From CAYWVO01 sp964461835 (GTDB lineage Bacteria > Zixibacteria > MSB-5A5 > WJJR01 > JAJRUJ01), in NCBI GenBank assembly GCA_964461835.1, contig CAYWVO010000021.1:1-60812 (forward strand): a DNA stretch of 60,812 nucleotides, read 5' to 3'. Both the position numbers and the translations under genes were made by a program. Below the pieces are notes generated by a model that was not told the DNA's origin, searched no databases, and saw only the letters and a list, made by a program, of their open reading frames with translations. Positions 27,022 through 36,381 of this stretch are shown here, piece by piece. How positions within the stretch are numbered: position 1 is the first letter of the stretch; each line of letters starts with the position of its first letter.

Positions 27022-27296
27022 ATTGGTCCGTGCTAGGTGGGGAGCTAGCGGTGCCCTGCACCCGGAACCCGCTATACCGGGGCTGAATTCCCGCCCGAGG
27101 TTTGTCGGGTGCGTCCGTAGGAGCTTGACGTTCGGTGTTGAGGATCGGGTCCTGCGCAACGGGCGACCACCAAACCCCGTCAGGACCGGAAGGTAGCAGC
27201 GGTAGGTGTTTTCGTTCGTGTGCCGTGGGGCTGCCCGGTCTGAGCCGGAGGTCGGCCACCGCGGGTGGATCGGGATCGACGGTGGGTGCACGGGCC
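27022..27296 (+). ncRNA. ffs: Large (Alu-containing) bacterial signal recognition particle RNA
   Basis: This RNA core of SRP pairs with Ffh and the FtsY receptor at 9.3 kb. The S-domain hairpin is unmistakable: CCCCGTCAGGACCGGAAGGTAGCAGCGG, here at about 27175-27203, with the GGAA tetraloop. The 5' end GTGCTAGGTGGGGAGCTAGCGGTGCC and the 3' end GGTGCACGG match the Alu domain of the roughly 270-base Bacillus-type scRNA, and TCCTGCGCAACGGG matches its central part. It is therefore the long form, not the 110-base 4.5S form. Ends are set by homology recalled from that RNA, good to a few bases. No protein reading frame crosses it convincingly. Confidence 0.92.
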
Positions 27297-27366
27297 TAAT
27301 TTCCATTTCACTTGGTCTAAGGAGCGTTTTCTCCTTACTCTCCAAACAAATCGTGATGGACGACTG

Positions 27367-28200
27367 ATGAAAACGTGCGCGAAGAAAAATAATTGGTGGT
27401 TCGCATTTGGCGTTGGGGTGATTCTGATCATCTTTGCTGCCTGTGGGCCGGATACCGATGCCGAGTGGCAACGACTAATGGATCGGGGGGGAGCGGCTTT
27501 CGCCGCAAAAAAATTCGACCTGGCCGACAGCCTGTATTCGGCCGCCTGGCTTATTGCCCAAAATCTTCCGCGCGAAGACCGCCGCTGGGCGGTCACCGCC
27601 GAGCGAGTCGCCCAGGCCAAATCGTTTATCGGCGAGTATGATACGGTCATTGATATCTATAAGAAATTACTTGATCACCGGGTACAGACACTGGGTGAGG
27701 GTGACCTCGAGGTCGCCCGGCTCAAGTACAAAATCGCCTACCATTGTGATTGGCGCAGCCGCTACGATGAATCTAAGGCCTACTATGACGATGTACTTGA
27801 GGTGTACGAGCGCGAGCTTGGTCCGGAGCACGATGACACATACCATTGCCTGAAGCGCTACGGGTGGGCCTACCGGCAAACCGGCTTCTTCGAGAAGGCG
27901 GAATCGCTATTCATACAGGCGATTGCCATCCGGGAAAAAAAGGATATTCCGGGCGACGAAGAGCTGGTGACCGATTTGGAACGGCTCGCGGAAATTTACG
28001 AATTGCAGGAAGAATACACGAAGGCCGAAAAGGCATACCGTCGCGGTCTTCGAATACGCGAGGAGGCATACGGGCCCGATCATCACCTGGTCGCTAATTC
28101 TCTGGAGAAACTGATGCTGCTCCTGCGCGAAATGGACCGCAACCAGGAAGCCAACAAACTCGCCGAACGCATTGATCGTATTCGGACCACGCGAAAATAG
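27367..28200 (+). CDS. TPR-repeat lipoprotein
   Basis: About 277 residues. The signal sequence ends in lipobox IFAAC (Cys about 24), so it is membrane-anchored outside the cytoplasm. The remainder is tetratricopeptide repeats of the Kinesin-light-chain/TPR_12 kind: YDESKAYYDDVLEVYERELGPEHDDT, FEKAESLFIQAIAIREKK and YTKAEKAYRRGLRIREEAYGPDH (partly shown). These form a protein-interaction scaffold; no enzymatic domain. ATG at 27367 is chosen to place the signal at the N-terminus; its ribosome site is weak. It follows the SRP RNA by 70 bases. Confidence 0.78.
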   Translation: MKTCAKKNNWWFAFGVGVILIIFAACGPDTDAEWQRLMDRGGAAFAAKKFDLADSLYSAAWLIAQNLPREDRRWAVTAERVAQAKSFIGEYDTVIDIYKKLLDHRVQTLGEGDLEVARLKYKIAYHCDWRSRYDESKAYYDDVLEVYERELGPEHDDTYHCLKRYGWAYRQTGFFEKAESLFIQAIAIREKKDIPGDEELVTDLERLAEIYELQEEYTKAEKAYRRGLRIREEAYGPDHHLVANSLEKLMLLLREMDRNQEANKLAERIDRIRTTRK

Positions 28201-28202
28201 CC

Positions 28203-28230
28203 CCCGACATTTCCCTCTGCTGGTGTCGGG
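28203..28230 (+). terminator. Hairpin terminator after the TPR lipoprotein
   Basis: CCCGACA (28203-28209) pairs with TGTCGGG (28224-28230), followed by CTTCTT, starting two bases after the stop codon. The T-rich tail is imperfect, so confidence is moderate. Confidence 0.5.
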
Positions 28231-28285
28231 CTTCTTCGCAATTTTTGGGTTGCAGCAATCGTTTCGGAAAACGACCTTCTATGAT

Positions 28286-28630
28286 TTAGACCGGCGCCAC
28301 AATGTAGACGTACCGAAGATCGGTCTGACCGCAGTTGACTACGTCATGTCGGGAATGCGGGGGTACATAGCCGAACTGCCCGGCGCTGAGTTTCAGGACC
28401 GGTTTCCCATCGCCGAGGAGTTGTGCGTTTCCCTCCAAAATAACCAGCATCTCTTCGTGATCCTCAGTGGAATGTTCGCCGACATGTTCTCCCGGATGCA
28501 GAAGGACCAGGCCTGAATAGAGGGCAAGATTGCGAGATCGATCGAGAAGTTGTACGTGCGGATCCTCAAAACCGCGGCCGTCGATAAGAAAAGGTTTTAA
28601 AGATTGCCTATCCGGGTGTGGAGAACCCAT
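28286..28630 (-). CDS. Cupin-domain protein
   Basis: A 114-residue single-domain cupin (small beta-barrel, often metal-binding). Motif 1 is HPGEHVGEHSTEDHEEMLVILEG in shape (G-x5-H-x-H-type metal ligands, here H..H..H..E); motif 2 is GQFGYVPPHSRHDVVN with the second histidine pair. Ligand or substrate cannot be told. ATG at 28630 has GGAG five to six bases upstream. It lies 51 bases downstream of the ECF S-component gene on the same strand and may be cotranscribed. Confidence 0.8.
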   Translation of the reverse strand: MGSPHPDRQSLKPFLIDGRGFEDPHVQLLDRSRNLALYSGLVLLHPGEHVGEHSTEDHEEMLVILEGNAQLLGDGKPVLKLSAGQFGYVPPHSRHDVVNCGQTDLRYVYIVAPV

Positions 28631-28681
28631 GAAAATCTCCGTTTGTATCGTTTTTTCCCGCGTCCGGAGTCTGAGGTCTAT

Positions 28682-29242
28682 TTATGCGCTGGAGCGCCGA
28701 ACCCACCACGTCGCCAGGGCCGGAAGCGCCAGGATCTGGATCCCTCCCGCTACGAGGCCGGGAGCCAGCGCCGCCAGGGCGTGATGGAGCGTCCAACCTG
28801 GATAGGGTACGAGCAGTAGCGAGATTACGATATAGGCCAGTCGACCGGCAATTAATGATACGCCCAATGCGAGGAAAGCCGGTAACCGAAGGGATTCTCT
28901 TAAAAAACCGGCCCCTGCCCCATAGACCGCCAACTCCGCACTCATAATTGGGATCATTGGCGGGTACGGCATCCCTGAAAGCAAATAGCTGATGATTGGT
29001 GACAAAGTGCCTGCGAGAAGACCGCCTCGCCAGCCATAGACCAGTCCGGCCAGGATCACCGGCCAGTGCATTGGCAAGATATACCTTACCGGCAGTCCAC
29101 TGATATGGGCCAGCGCAGGAAACAGCACAGCGGAACCTGTGAGTACCGCGAGAAAAATTATCGATTTCGGCCGGGCAATTGGCAGAGTCAGTGGTCCTGC
29201 CGGCAGAGTCTGCATAGTTGTTTGCTGCATACTACCCTCCAT
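28682..29242 (-). CDS. ECF-transporter S component-like membrane protein
   Basis: A 186-residue membrane protein with about six hydrophobic segments. The glycine-rich stretch PVILAGLVYGWRGGLLAGTLSP and the SGMPYPPMIPIMSAELAVYG segment are typical of substrate-binding S components of energy-coupling factor vitamin importers. No A/A'/T energising genes are nearby, so it would share a module encoded elsewhere. The vitamin is not identifiable and no riboswitch is visible in the 190 bases upstream. Short N-terminal leader before the first span; start at 29242 or the ATG 4 codons later. Confidence 0.7.
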   Translation of the reverse strand: MEGSMQQTTMQTLPAGPLTLPIARPKSIIFLAVLTGSAVLFPALAHISGLPVRYILPMHWPVILAGLVYGWRGGLLAGTLSPIISYLLSGMPYPPMIPIMSAELAVYGAGAGFLRESLRLPAFLALGVSLIAGRLAYIVISLLLVPYPGWTLHHALAALAPGLVAGGIQILALPALATWWVRRSSA

Positions 29243-29433
29243 TTTAGTCCGGTGGCCACTGGTACATAGTAGAAATATACGTCAACCGAATATGGGGGAA
29301 AAGGGGAATTATGTATGGTCGGCAAATCGGCATGGTCTTTTTCACGGCAATATATGTCAATGGCGTTCTGACCACTCTTGACGAATTTGATAGACTTGAC
29401 TTGTTGCCGGGTCTCTGAATAGCATAGTGGTCT

Positions 29434-31647
29434 ATGGAATGGACCGCTCGAATCTCGGCAATCTATCTGGGCTTTTTCTCCCAGATTGCCCAGGTGATTA
29501 TCCTTCGGGAGGCCCTCGCGGTTTTTGCCGGGGTGGAGATGATTATCGGCTCGGTGCTGGCGGTCTGGCTGGTGGCTATCGGGATCGGCAGTGTGGCCGG
29601 GAACCGCATGGCGGTTTTCCACCGTAATCCACAGGCCTCGCTGGGCTGGCTCTATTTCATAGCCGGGGTGCTGTTGCCGGTAACCATTCTCGGTCTCCGG
29701 CAACTGCCCGGATTGCTGGGATTTGCACCGGGGGAAATTGTCGGACCGGTCACCACTCTGCTCGGCGCCAACGTCACTATCGCTCCCATCACTCTGATTT
29801 TAGGACTGCTTTTTACCGCGAATGCGCGTGTGCTGCCGGAAAAAGAAAAGACCTGGGTAGGCTCAGTCTACCTGCTGGAGGCGGCAGGCGCCGCGACCGG
29901 GGGGATATTCGTCACCTTTGCTTTTATCCCGCAGGTATCTCACCTGGTCATTGCCTTTGCCTTCCTGTTAATGTCCGTGCTGTGGGGGCTGGCCTTCCTG
30001 CATGGTCGGGCGACACGAATAGTGGGCATCCCGCTGACGGTCCTGATTGTGGTTCTTACCCAGGCCGACCGCTGGGATTGGTTTCGCAACTTCGATATCT
30101 CCACGCGTCCTGCCGCCGACCTGCCGGGCGAAGTTCTGGCGTTAGTTGATTCACCCTATGGGCAACTGACCGTCTCGCAATATGTCGACCAATTGAGCCT
30201 CCATCGCAACGGTGCTCTCATCGGATCATATCCCGATCGTGCCGCCGCTGAGGAAATTGCTCATTTCCCCTTACTGGCGCAGCCGAACCCGCGCCAGGTT
30301 CTCTTAATTGGCGGAGGTGGGAGCGGCGCCTTACGCCAAATACAAAAACATGGTACCGTCGCGACCTATGTCGATCTGGATCCTTCGCTCGTTCCCATTT
30401 TGCAGCGTTATTCCCGGCCACGTGTTCTGCTGGGCCTGGATCAGGCCGAAATTATTCTGCGAGATCCGCGAATTTTCCTGCAAAAAGAAGCCACACGCTA
30501 TGATGTCATCATTCTCGAACTGGGTGAGCCGTCCACCGCCTTGGTTAACCGGTTTTACACACGCGAATTCTTTGCCGTGGTACAGGCCGGCCTGACGGAT
30601 ACAGGAGTGTTTGCTTTCCGGATGCCTTCAGCCGAAAATTATATCGCGCCCGAACGCGCCCGATTTTTAGCCACCTTGCAAACGACCTTGCGTGAGGTAT
30701 TCCCGGAAGTGGTAGTCCTCCCGGGCGCAACCAACGTCTTTCTGGCCGCCAATAGCGAGTCCTTCCTGCCCTCGACGGCGGCGGAGTTTGTCTCGCGGCT
30801 GATGGACAAAAACATTCAAACTGAGTTCATCACCGCCGAGTTGTTGCCGTATCGTCTGAATGACGAGAATGCAGCCTACCTGCAAAAGCAACTGCGTGCC
30901 GCCACGCCGATTGTGAATACCGATCTTCACCCGATCTGCTATTACTTCAACGCAATTCTCTGGAGCACACAGTTTGGCGATGAAGCCGCTATTCTTACGG
31001 CAATCGAACAGACACGTAAATGGTACATCGTTGGGTTTGTCGTAGTGGTGTTAGTCCTGCTGGCCAATGTAGTCCGTCCCGCCAACCGCAGTGGACAATA
31101 CCTGGCCTCCCTGTTGATCACCGGATTCAGCGGTTTGGCCGCCGAAGTTATTCTGATCTATTGTTTTCAAGTCGAACTCGGAGTCGTGTACGGGAAAATT
31201 GGCTTGCTGACCGCCTGCTTCATGGCCGGCTTAAGTGTCGGATCATTTGTGGTTAACCGTCGTCAGACTGTGCACCCGTGGATCGTTGCCGGCTCACATG
31301 TTGTGGTAATGGTGTTCGCTTTTGCCTTTTTGACATATGTCTCATTCGTTGCTCCTGGTGGCATCAACACCACGTTTGCCGAAGCGGCATTTTATCTCTT
31401 TTCGACTGCCTTTGGCTATGCCGGTGGAGCACTCTTTGTCGGGGCCAACCGGATGTTTCTCGACCGTCGCCGGGCAAGTCTCCTCACCCCGGTCGGGACC
31501 GGCTACGCCATGGATGTCCTCGGCTCCGCCCTCGGTGCACTGATGGTAAGTGCCGTGCTCATTCCTCTTTGGGGCGTAACTGCGGTGGTGTGGGTGATTA
31601 TCGGCTTAAATGCCATGATTGCAGCGTCGATTGCCATTAAGCGATAA
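29434..31647 (+). CDS. Polytopic membrane protein with spermidine-synthase-like domain
   Basis: Of 737 residues, seven or so membrane spans (residues 1-215) precede a soluble domain of the spermidine synthase/methyltransferase fold (about 225-490): VLLIGGGGSGALRQIQKHG, then the acidic VDLDPSLVPI, then YDVIILELGEPSTALVNRFYTREFF. About six further spans (530-737) follow. It belongs to the fused MFS/spermidine-synthase group found in many environmental bacteria. Since the acidic polyamine-binding residues of true SpeE are not obvious, the substrate is unknown. It is divergent from the ECF S-component gene. Confidence 0.8.
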   Translation: MEWTARISAIYLGFFSQIAQVIILREALAVFAGVEMIIGSVLAVWLVAIGIGSVAGNRMAVFHRNPQASLGWLYFIAGVLLPVTILGLRQLPGLLGFAPGEIVGPVTTLLGANVTIAPITLILGLLFTANARVLPEKEKTWVGSVYLLEAAGAATGGIFVTFAFIPQVSHLVIAFAFLLMSVLWGLAFLHGRATRIVGIPLTVLIVVLTQADRWDWFRNFDISTRPAADLPGEVLALVDSPYGQLTVSQYVDQLSLHRNGALIGSYPDRAAAEEIAHFPLLAQPNPRQVLLIGGGGSGALRQIQKHGTVATYVDLDPSLVPILQRYSRPRVLLGLDQAEIILRDPRIFLQKEATRYDVIILELGEPSTALVNRFYTREFFAVVQAGLTDTGVFAFRMPSAENYIAPERARFLATLQTTLREVFPEVVVLPGATNVFLAANSESFLPSTAAEFVSRLMDKNIQTEFITAELLPYRLNDENAAYLQKQLRAATPIVNTDLHPICYYFNAILWSTQFGDEAAILTAIEQTRKWYIVGFVVVVLVLLANVVRPANRSGQYLASLLITGFSGLAAEVILIYCFQVELGVVYGKIGLLTACFMAGLSVGSFVVNRRQTVHPWIVAGSHVVVMVFAFAFLTYVSFVAPGGINTTFAEAAFYLFSTAFGYAGGALFVGANRMFLDRRRASLLTPVGTGYAMDVLGSALGALMVSAVLIPLWGVTAVVWVIIGLNAMIAASIAIKR

Positions 31648-31659
31648 CCGCTCAACAAG

Positions 31660-31688
31660 TTGACTCCATATATCATTTGAAATATACG
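31660..31688 (+). promoter_or_regulatory. Candidate sigma-70-like promoter for cstA
   Basis: TTGACT (31660-31665), 17-base spacer, TATACG (31683-31688), about 35 bases before the cstA ATG. Matches are 5 of 6 and 4 of 6 to the consensus; it lies in the only gap between the two genes. Confidence 0.4.
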
Positions 31689-31722
31689 CCTCTCTCGTTA
31701 TAATTATTTTGGGAGCGTTGGA

Positions 31723-33378
31723 ATGAATACGGTAATTATTGCCTTTGTCGGACTCGCCTGGCTGGTTTTCGCGTATCAGTGGTATTCCCGCATCATTGAC
31801 CGGCGGTTGGTCAAGCCGGACGATACCCGACCGACCCCCGGCAAGGAACTCAACGATAACCTCGACTACGTCCCCACCCGCCCGATTGTGCTCTTCGGCC
31901 ACCATTTTTCCTCGATCGCCGGGGCTGGCCCGATTGTCGGGCCGATCCTTGCATTTTCCCTCTTTGGCTGGCTGCCGGCCCTGCTCTGGATTTTGGTCGG
32001 ATCGGTCTTTATCGGCGCGGTGCATGATTATACTTCCCTGATGATTTCTATCCGGAGCAAAGGCGTCTCCATCGTGGAAATTGCCGGCTCCTCAATCTCC
32101 GAGGCAGCCCGCTGGATTTTTTCTGTCTTTGTCTGGTTTGCCCTGGTCCTCGTCCAGGCTGTGTTTGCAGTTTTAACCGCACAAACCCTGGCGGAAAAAC
32201 CGGAAATCGTGATCCCCACACTGGGCATTGTTGCGCTGGCGATGGTGTTTGGTTCGCTCGTCTATCGTCGCGGGGTGAATTTGATCGTCGGCACCATTGG
32301 AGCGCTGGTAGTTCTTGGTTCACTGATCTTAATCGGTGAACGGTTTCCCATCGCCGCCTCTTATGATTTCTGGTTGCTTTTATTTATTGGCTATGCATTT
32401 ATCGCCGCAATTTTGCCGGTGTGGCTGCTGTTGCAGCCGCGCGATTATATTTCCGTCTACATTCTAATCATCGGGCTCGTACTCGGTTTTGCCGGTATGC
32501 TGGTTCTGCATCCGACGATGAACGGTCCGGCGCTAACCTCGGTCACCAGCAGCAAAGGTCCGATTTGGCCGATGCTGTTTATCATTGTTGCTTGTGGGGC
32601 AGTGTCGGGCTTTCATTCACTGGTTTCCAGCGGTACTACTGCCAAGCAACTGCGCAAAGAGTCCGAGGGCCGCAAAATCGCTTATGGCGGCATGCTCACC
32701 GAGGGGGCGCTGGCATTATTGGTCACTCTCTTGATGGGTGGAGTGTTGTACTGGGGAAAAGCACCGACCATGGAACTCAACGGTTTCGTGTTTCAGGAAC
32801 TGCTCAAGCAAAGCGCCAATATAACCTTCGGCACAGCCCTGGGGCGGGTCATGGCCTCGCTGGGGATCCCGCTGGCGATCGGCACTGCGTTCGGTGTGCT
32901 CATGCTCAACGCGTTTATCCTCACCACGCTGGATACCTCGGTACGCCTCTCCCGCTACATCGTGCAGGAAACGCTCGGCAAACGTGTGCCATTGTTCAAC
33001 AATCGTTATCTTGCTGCAGGCCTCGGCCTGACACTGGCCTACTATTTCTGCCAGGGCGGCAATTGGAAAGTAATCTGGCCGGTGTTCGGTGCTTCCAATC
33101 AGTTAGTCGCCGCCCTGGCGCTGATGGTTGTTACCGCATATTTCATGGCCTTCAAACGGCCAACCGGGTATGCATTTATTCCCGCGCTGATCATGACCAT
33201 TACTACCGAAGCGGCGTTGGCGTACCAGTTATTCTGGCTGTTCATCCCGGACGGCAAAATCGTTCTGTCGATCACGGCAGTTGTTTTGATGCTGCTCGGG
33301 TTACTGGTAACCTATGAAGTGCTCCGCAAATTCCGCCTCACCTGGAGCAAGGCCAAAGATGTCCCGGCGAAAGCCTGA
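31723..33378 (+). CDS. cstA: Carbon starvation protein CstA family transporter
   Basis: A 551-residue inner-membrane protein with about 15 spans; family members import peptides or pyruvate during carbon limitation. The N-terminal signature is clear: PTRPIVLFGHHFSSIAGAGP (about 52-71), then WILVGSVFIGAVHDY. GFHSLVSSGTTAKQL (about 303-317) and STRYIVQE-like LDTSVRLSRYIVQE are also family features. It is shorter than the 700-residue E. coli CstA, as in many bacteria. The ribosome site GGGAGCG precedes the ATG. A promoter candidate lies in the intergenic region. Confidence 0.92.
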   Translation: MNTVIIAFVGLAWLVFAYQWYSRIIDRRLVKPDDTRPTPGKELNDNLDYVPTRPIVLFGHHFSSIAGAGPIVGPILAFSLFGWLPALLWILVGSVFIGAVHDYTSLMISIRSKGVSIVEIAGSSISEAARWIFSVFVWFALVLVQAVFAVLTAQTLAEKPEIVIPTLGIVALAMVFGSLVYRRGVNLIVGTIGALVVLGSLILIGERFPIAASYDFWLLLFIGYAFIAAILPVWLLLQPRDYISVYILIIGLVLGFAGMLVLHPTMNGPALTSVTSSKGPIWPMLFIIVACGAVSGFHSLVSSGTTAKQLRKESEGRKIAYGGMLTEGALALLVTLLMGGVLYWGKAPTMELNGFVFQELLKQSANITFGTALGRVMASLGIPLAIGTAFGVLMLNAFILTTLDTSVRLSRYIVQETLGKRVPLFNNRYLAAGLGLTLAYYFCQGGNWKVIWPVFGASNQLVAALALMVVTAYFMAFKRPTGYAFIPALIMTITTEAALAYQLFWLFIPDGKIVLSITAVVLMLLGLLVTYEVLRKFRLTWSKAKDVPAKA

Positions 33379-33409
33379 CCGGTAGTGACTTTTGCATAGT
33401 CACACTTCT

Positions 33410-33650
33410 TTGTCATTCCCGCGTAGGCGGGAATCCATTTTCCCTGGGCAAAGTCCAGGGACAAACGCCCTGAATGAACGGTGGTGACCCAAACTCGATC
33501 CGCGGAAGACGGGCTCCATTTGTGGTTGATGCTCAACCATCATTGTGGGTGGCAGATCTCCCGGTCTGCCCGTTCTTTGGAATCAACAGAATTTTCCCCG
33601 CGCGTCATTCCGGACTTGATCCGGAATCCAGTTTGGGGTGGGGGAGGGGC
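33410..33650. repeat. Palindromic intergenic elements between cstA and corA
   Basis: The 418-base gap 33379-33796 has no gene. It holds TGTCATTCCCGCGTAGGCGG (hairpin CCCGC/GCGGG) with a second hairpin CCCTGGG/GTCCAGGG (33410-33461); a GTGGGTGGCAGA...TCTGCCC unit (33545-33572); and CGTCATTCCGGA...TCCGGAATCCAG (33602-33630). Each resembles elements elsewhere in the window. Confidence 0.7.
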
Positions 33651-33796
33651 CAGCGCAGATGGTCGCTCCCAGAAATCCACCGCGGGGGACTCAAGGATTC
33701 GACCCACAACTGCAACCGATTCCCAAATTTCCCTTTCATCTTGACAATGTTTGTTCCCCTCAGTTTCGTCCATGATCAATAAACGTAGGGGGATAC

Positions 33797-34876
33797 ATGA
33801 CCCGGTTATTTGCACGTTTTTCTCAGAAGCGGGGGTTGAAACCCGGTGCTCCGGTTTTTGTCGGTGAACCTCGACAAGAACATGTTCGGATCACGGTCAT
33901 CGATTACAATAAAACGGAAATCACCGAACGAGAGATCGAGCGTGCGGAAGACTGCTTTGGCTTTCGCGATTCTTCTTCGTTGACCTGGATTAATATTTCC
34001 GGGATGCACGATACAAAATTGGTCGAAGAGGTTGCCACGCACTTTGGGATCCATCCTCTGGCGATTGAAGATATCCTGAATACCGGGCATCGACCCAAAA
34101 TCGAGGAAACGGACAGCTATATTCTCGTCATTTTGAAAATGCTGTATCCTGAAGGGGAAGAAGGAGAAATCCACTCTGAGCAAGTAAGCATTGTTTTCGG
34201 AAAAAAATATGTGCTGTCCTTTCAAGAGCGGGATGGCGATGTGTTCGAACCCGTGCGAACGCGCATCCGCAATACCACCCCCCGGGTGCGCTTCCTGGAG
34301 CCGGATTACCTGGCATATGCGTTGACCGATGCGGTTGTCGACGGATACTACCATGTGCTTGAACATGTGGCCGAGCAAGTCGACGCCTGCGAGGACCGCA
34401 TGATGGCCAATGACGACGGCGATGACCTGGAAACAATTCATCAACTCCGACGGGAACTGGTGCTCATGCGGCGACGAGTCTGGCCGCTCCGGGAAGTGGT
34501 TACCTGGTTGGAACGCAGTGAATCACCGCTACTGAGTGATGTCACCCGACCATATCTACGCGATTTATTCGATCATACCATTCAGGTCATTGATACAATT
34601 GAATCATTCCGCGATGTGGTGACAGGCCTCATGGATTTTCATCTCTCCAACGTCAGTAATCGCATGAACCAGGTGATGAAAGTCCTCACCATTATTGCCA
34701 CCATTTTTATCCCGCTGGGATTTTTGGCCGGCGTCTACGGCATGAATTTCGATACCGACAGCCCCTTCAATATGCCCGAGCTCGGGTTTCGCTACGGATA
34801 TCTGTTGTTCTGGCTAATTGCGCTGCTGATTGGCGTGGGATTATTTACCTTCTTCCGTCGGCGGAAGTGGCTGTAA
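33797..34876 (+). CDS. corA: Magnesium/cobalt transport protein CorA
   Basis: A pentameric divalent-cation channel subunit of 359 residues: cytoplasmic alpha/beta domain and long helices (about 1-295), then two membrane spans near the C-terminus. The selectivity signature YGMN (GVYGMNFD, about 314-321) directly follows the first span (TIIATIFIPLGFLAGVYG), and the protein ends with the basic tail FRRRKWL. EDILNTGHRPKIEETDSYIL is the usual N-terminal domain motif. No partner genes; flanked by repeats on both sides. Confidence 0.95.
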   Translation: MTRLFARFSQKRGLKPGAPVFVGEPRQEHVRITVIDYNKTEITEREIERAEDCFGFRDSSSLTWINISGMHDTKLVEEVATHFGIHPLAIEDILNTGHRPKIEETDSYILVILKMLYPEGEEGEIHSEQVSIVFGKKYVLSFQERDGDVFEPVRTRIRNTTPRVRFLEPDYLAYALTDAVVDGYYHVLEHVAEQVDACEDRMMANDDGDDLETIHQLRRELVLMRRRVWPLREVVTWLERSESPLLSDVTRPYLRDLFDHTIQVIDTIESFRDVVTGLMDFHLSNVSNRMNQVMKVLTIIATIFIPLGFLAGVYGMNFDTDSPFNMPELGFRYGYLLFWLIALLIGVGLFTFFRRRKWL

Positions 34877-34904
34877 TTCAGAATTTAGCAGGCACATAAA
34901 TCCC

Positions 34905-35136
34905 TGTCATTCCCGCGGAGGCGGGAATCCATTTTCCCTGGGCGCAGCCCAGGCCCGGGAAATTCTGACTTCATTTGGGGTTGATTTTCCGAGCCACCCG
35001 ACGCTCCGCGTGCGTCCCGCACGCATCGCTCTGGGTGGGGCACCCGATTATTTGGGCGTTAACGATGAATGGACAATATCCCTAATAGCTTGTCATTCCC
35101 GCGGAGGCGGGAATCCACGGCGGGTGCAAAGCACCC
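34905..35136. repeat. Two palindromic intergenic elements between corA and mscS
   Basis: TGTCATTCCCGCGGAGGCGG occurs at 34905-34924 followed by the CCCTGGGC-GCA-GCCCAGG hairpin, and again at 35091-35110 followed by GGGTGC-AAA-GCACCC. The second ends 3 bases from the mscS stop and may act as its terminator on the minus strand. Core identical, second hairpin exchanged. Confidence 0.75.
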
Positions 35137-35139
35137 ACC

Positions 35140-36213
35140 CTACTTTTTCTCGCGTTCCTCCCGCGCTTTCAAGTACGCTGCCAGCCGTTCCCGACGATGT
35201 TCGAGGATTTCCATCTCTTCCTGAATCTTCTTCTTTTCCGCATCATCCGAGACAGCCGCCAGGCTCTCTTTGAACCCGGCAATCTGACCATCGATTTCCG
35301 CGTAGCGTTCGCGCAATTTCTCCAGCGATTCCGCTTCGTTGGCCTTATCGAACGCGACATCTTCGGGCGATTTTTCCGGTTCGAGTACTGTTGGTCCGAT
35401 CGGTGGTTGCGCGAAGGGGATATATTTGATACCCGGCTGAATTGCGCGGGTGTTCATGAAGGTGGGGGAGACTATTTCAATTTCATTTTGATGTAACTGG
35501 TCGAGCATCGCCTCACGCAGGCGCGAGCGGGTGGAGATCAGATTCTTCACTTCCTCCAACATTCCGGCCACACGGTAAGTTACGGAAAAATCATTGAGGT
35601 TGAGGATGTGCACAAACGGATCGGTCAGGCCGGCGTCGAGCGCGGCCTGTTTCAGCGCTGATTCAATTTTGGTGCGGGGGAGATCGTAGCCCAGCGACAC
35701 CTCGGCGGTCACAATGGTCCCCGACTCCTGCGTCACCCGCACTGGATTGGTGACTAGATACATATTCGGCAGGGTGGTTAAATCGCGGTCCTCGGTTTGG
35801 ATTTCGACGTGGAACAACCCGCGCCCCGAAACCCGGCCAAAATGCTCACCCACCTGGACAAAATTCCCCGGACGGATATTCTTGATCGCAGAGAGCATCA
35901 TCCCCGCGAGGATATTCCCCATGAACGTGGCAGAGGACAGCGCAATGACCGCTGAAACTAGAATCCCGATCAGTCCCAACAGTTGTCCCTGCTTTCCCTC
36001 GCTGAGAGGAATCACCAGCACGAGAACGATCAACCCGACAAACAGGATGATCCCGGTTACGGTCTGCCGATGAAACCGCTGTCCCGGCTGGGTGCGAAAA
36101 CGACGATTAATAATCGTCCGCGCCACCGCCAGCAGGATAATCACGACCAAGATCGTCGCCGCGGTCGGGATAAATGAAATCGCCCCGTCGAGTATTTGCT
36201 GGAAGGTATCCAT
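35140..36213 (-). CDS. Small-conductance mechanosensitive channel (MscS family)
   Basis: A 357-residue channel that relieves turgor on osmotic downshift. Three spans lie within residues 1-110. The pore helix region ALSSATFMGNILAGMMLSAIKNIRPGNFV is family-typical (glycine/alanine-packed TM3), followed by the beta domain (HFGRVSGRGLFHVEIQTED) and the alpha/beta cage. The final 70 residues form a charged coiled coil (ESLEKLRERYAEIDGQI..., EILEHRRERLAAYLKAREE) not present in E. coli MscS. Ribosome site GAGGGA before the ATG. Confidence 0.9.
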   Translation of the reverse strand: MDTFQQILDGAISFIPTAATILVVIILLAVARTIINRRFRTQPGQRFHRQTVTGIILFVGLIVLVLVIPLSEGKQGQLLGLIGILVSAVIALSSATFMGNILAGMMLSAIKNIRPGNFVQVGEHFGRVSGRGLFHVEIQTEDRDLTTLPNMYLVTNPVRVTQESGTIVTAEVSLGYDLPRTKIESALKQAALDAGLTDPFVHILNLNDFSVTYRVAGMLEEVKNLISTRSRLREAMLDQLHQNEIEIVSPTFMNTRAIQPGIKYIPFAQPPIGPTVLEPEKSPEDVAFDKANEAESLEKLRERYAEIDGQIAGFKESLAAVSDDAEKKKIQEEMEILEHRRERLAAYLKAREEREKK

Positions 36214-36300
36214 GGTTTATTCCCTCAGGGTAGATATGAAGGGATGCTAGGCAAAGGGCGCAATGGAAAAGTGACCATGGGCGCAGCGCCAACACATTAT

Positions 36301-36381
36301 CGTGCCGGTCAGCCCTTGGGCTGACGTTTTGGCATTGGCACGAATTCACTTTACCGTGCCGGTCAGCCCCTGGGCTGACGG
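36301..36381 (+). repeat. Two direct REP palindromes
   Basis: CGTGCCGGTCAGCCCTTGGG...CTGACG at 36301-36326 and the near-identical copy with CCCC/GGGG centre at 36354-36381. Both have a GTCAGCCC/GGGCTGAC stem and a GTGCCG head, the same as the REPs at 36541 and (inverted) 37156. The second directly abuts the end of the RAYT fragment. Confidence 0.85.

Noticed and set aside
31699..31705. TATAAT close before cstA
   Set aside because: No -35 at proper distance, and it would leave almost no leader; the TTGACT/TATACG pair just upstream is better.
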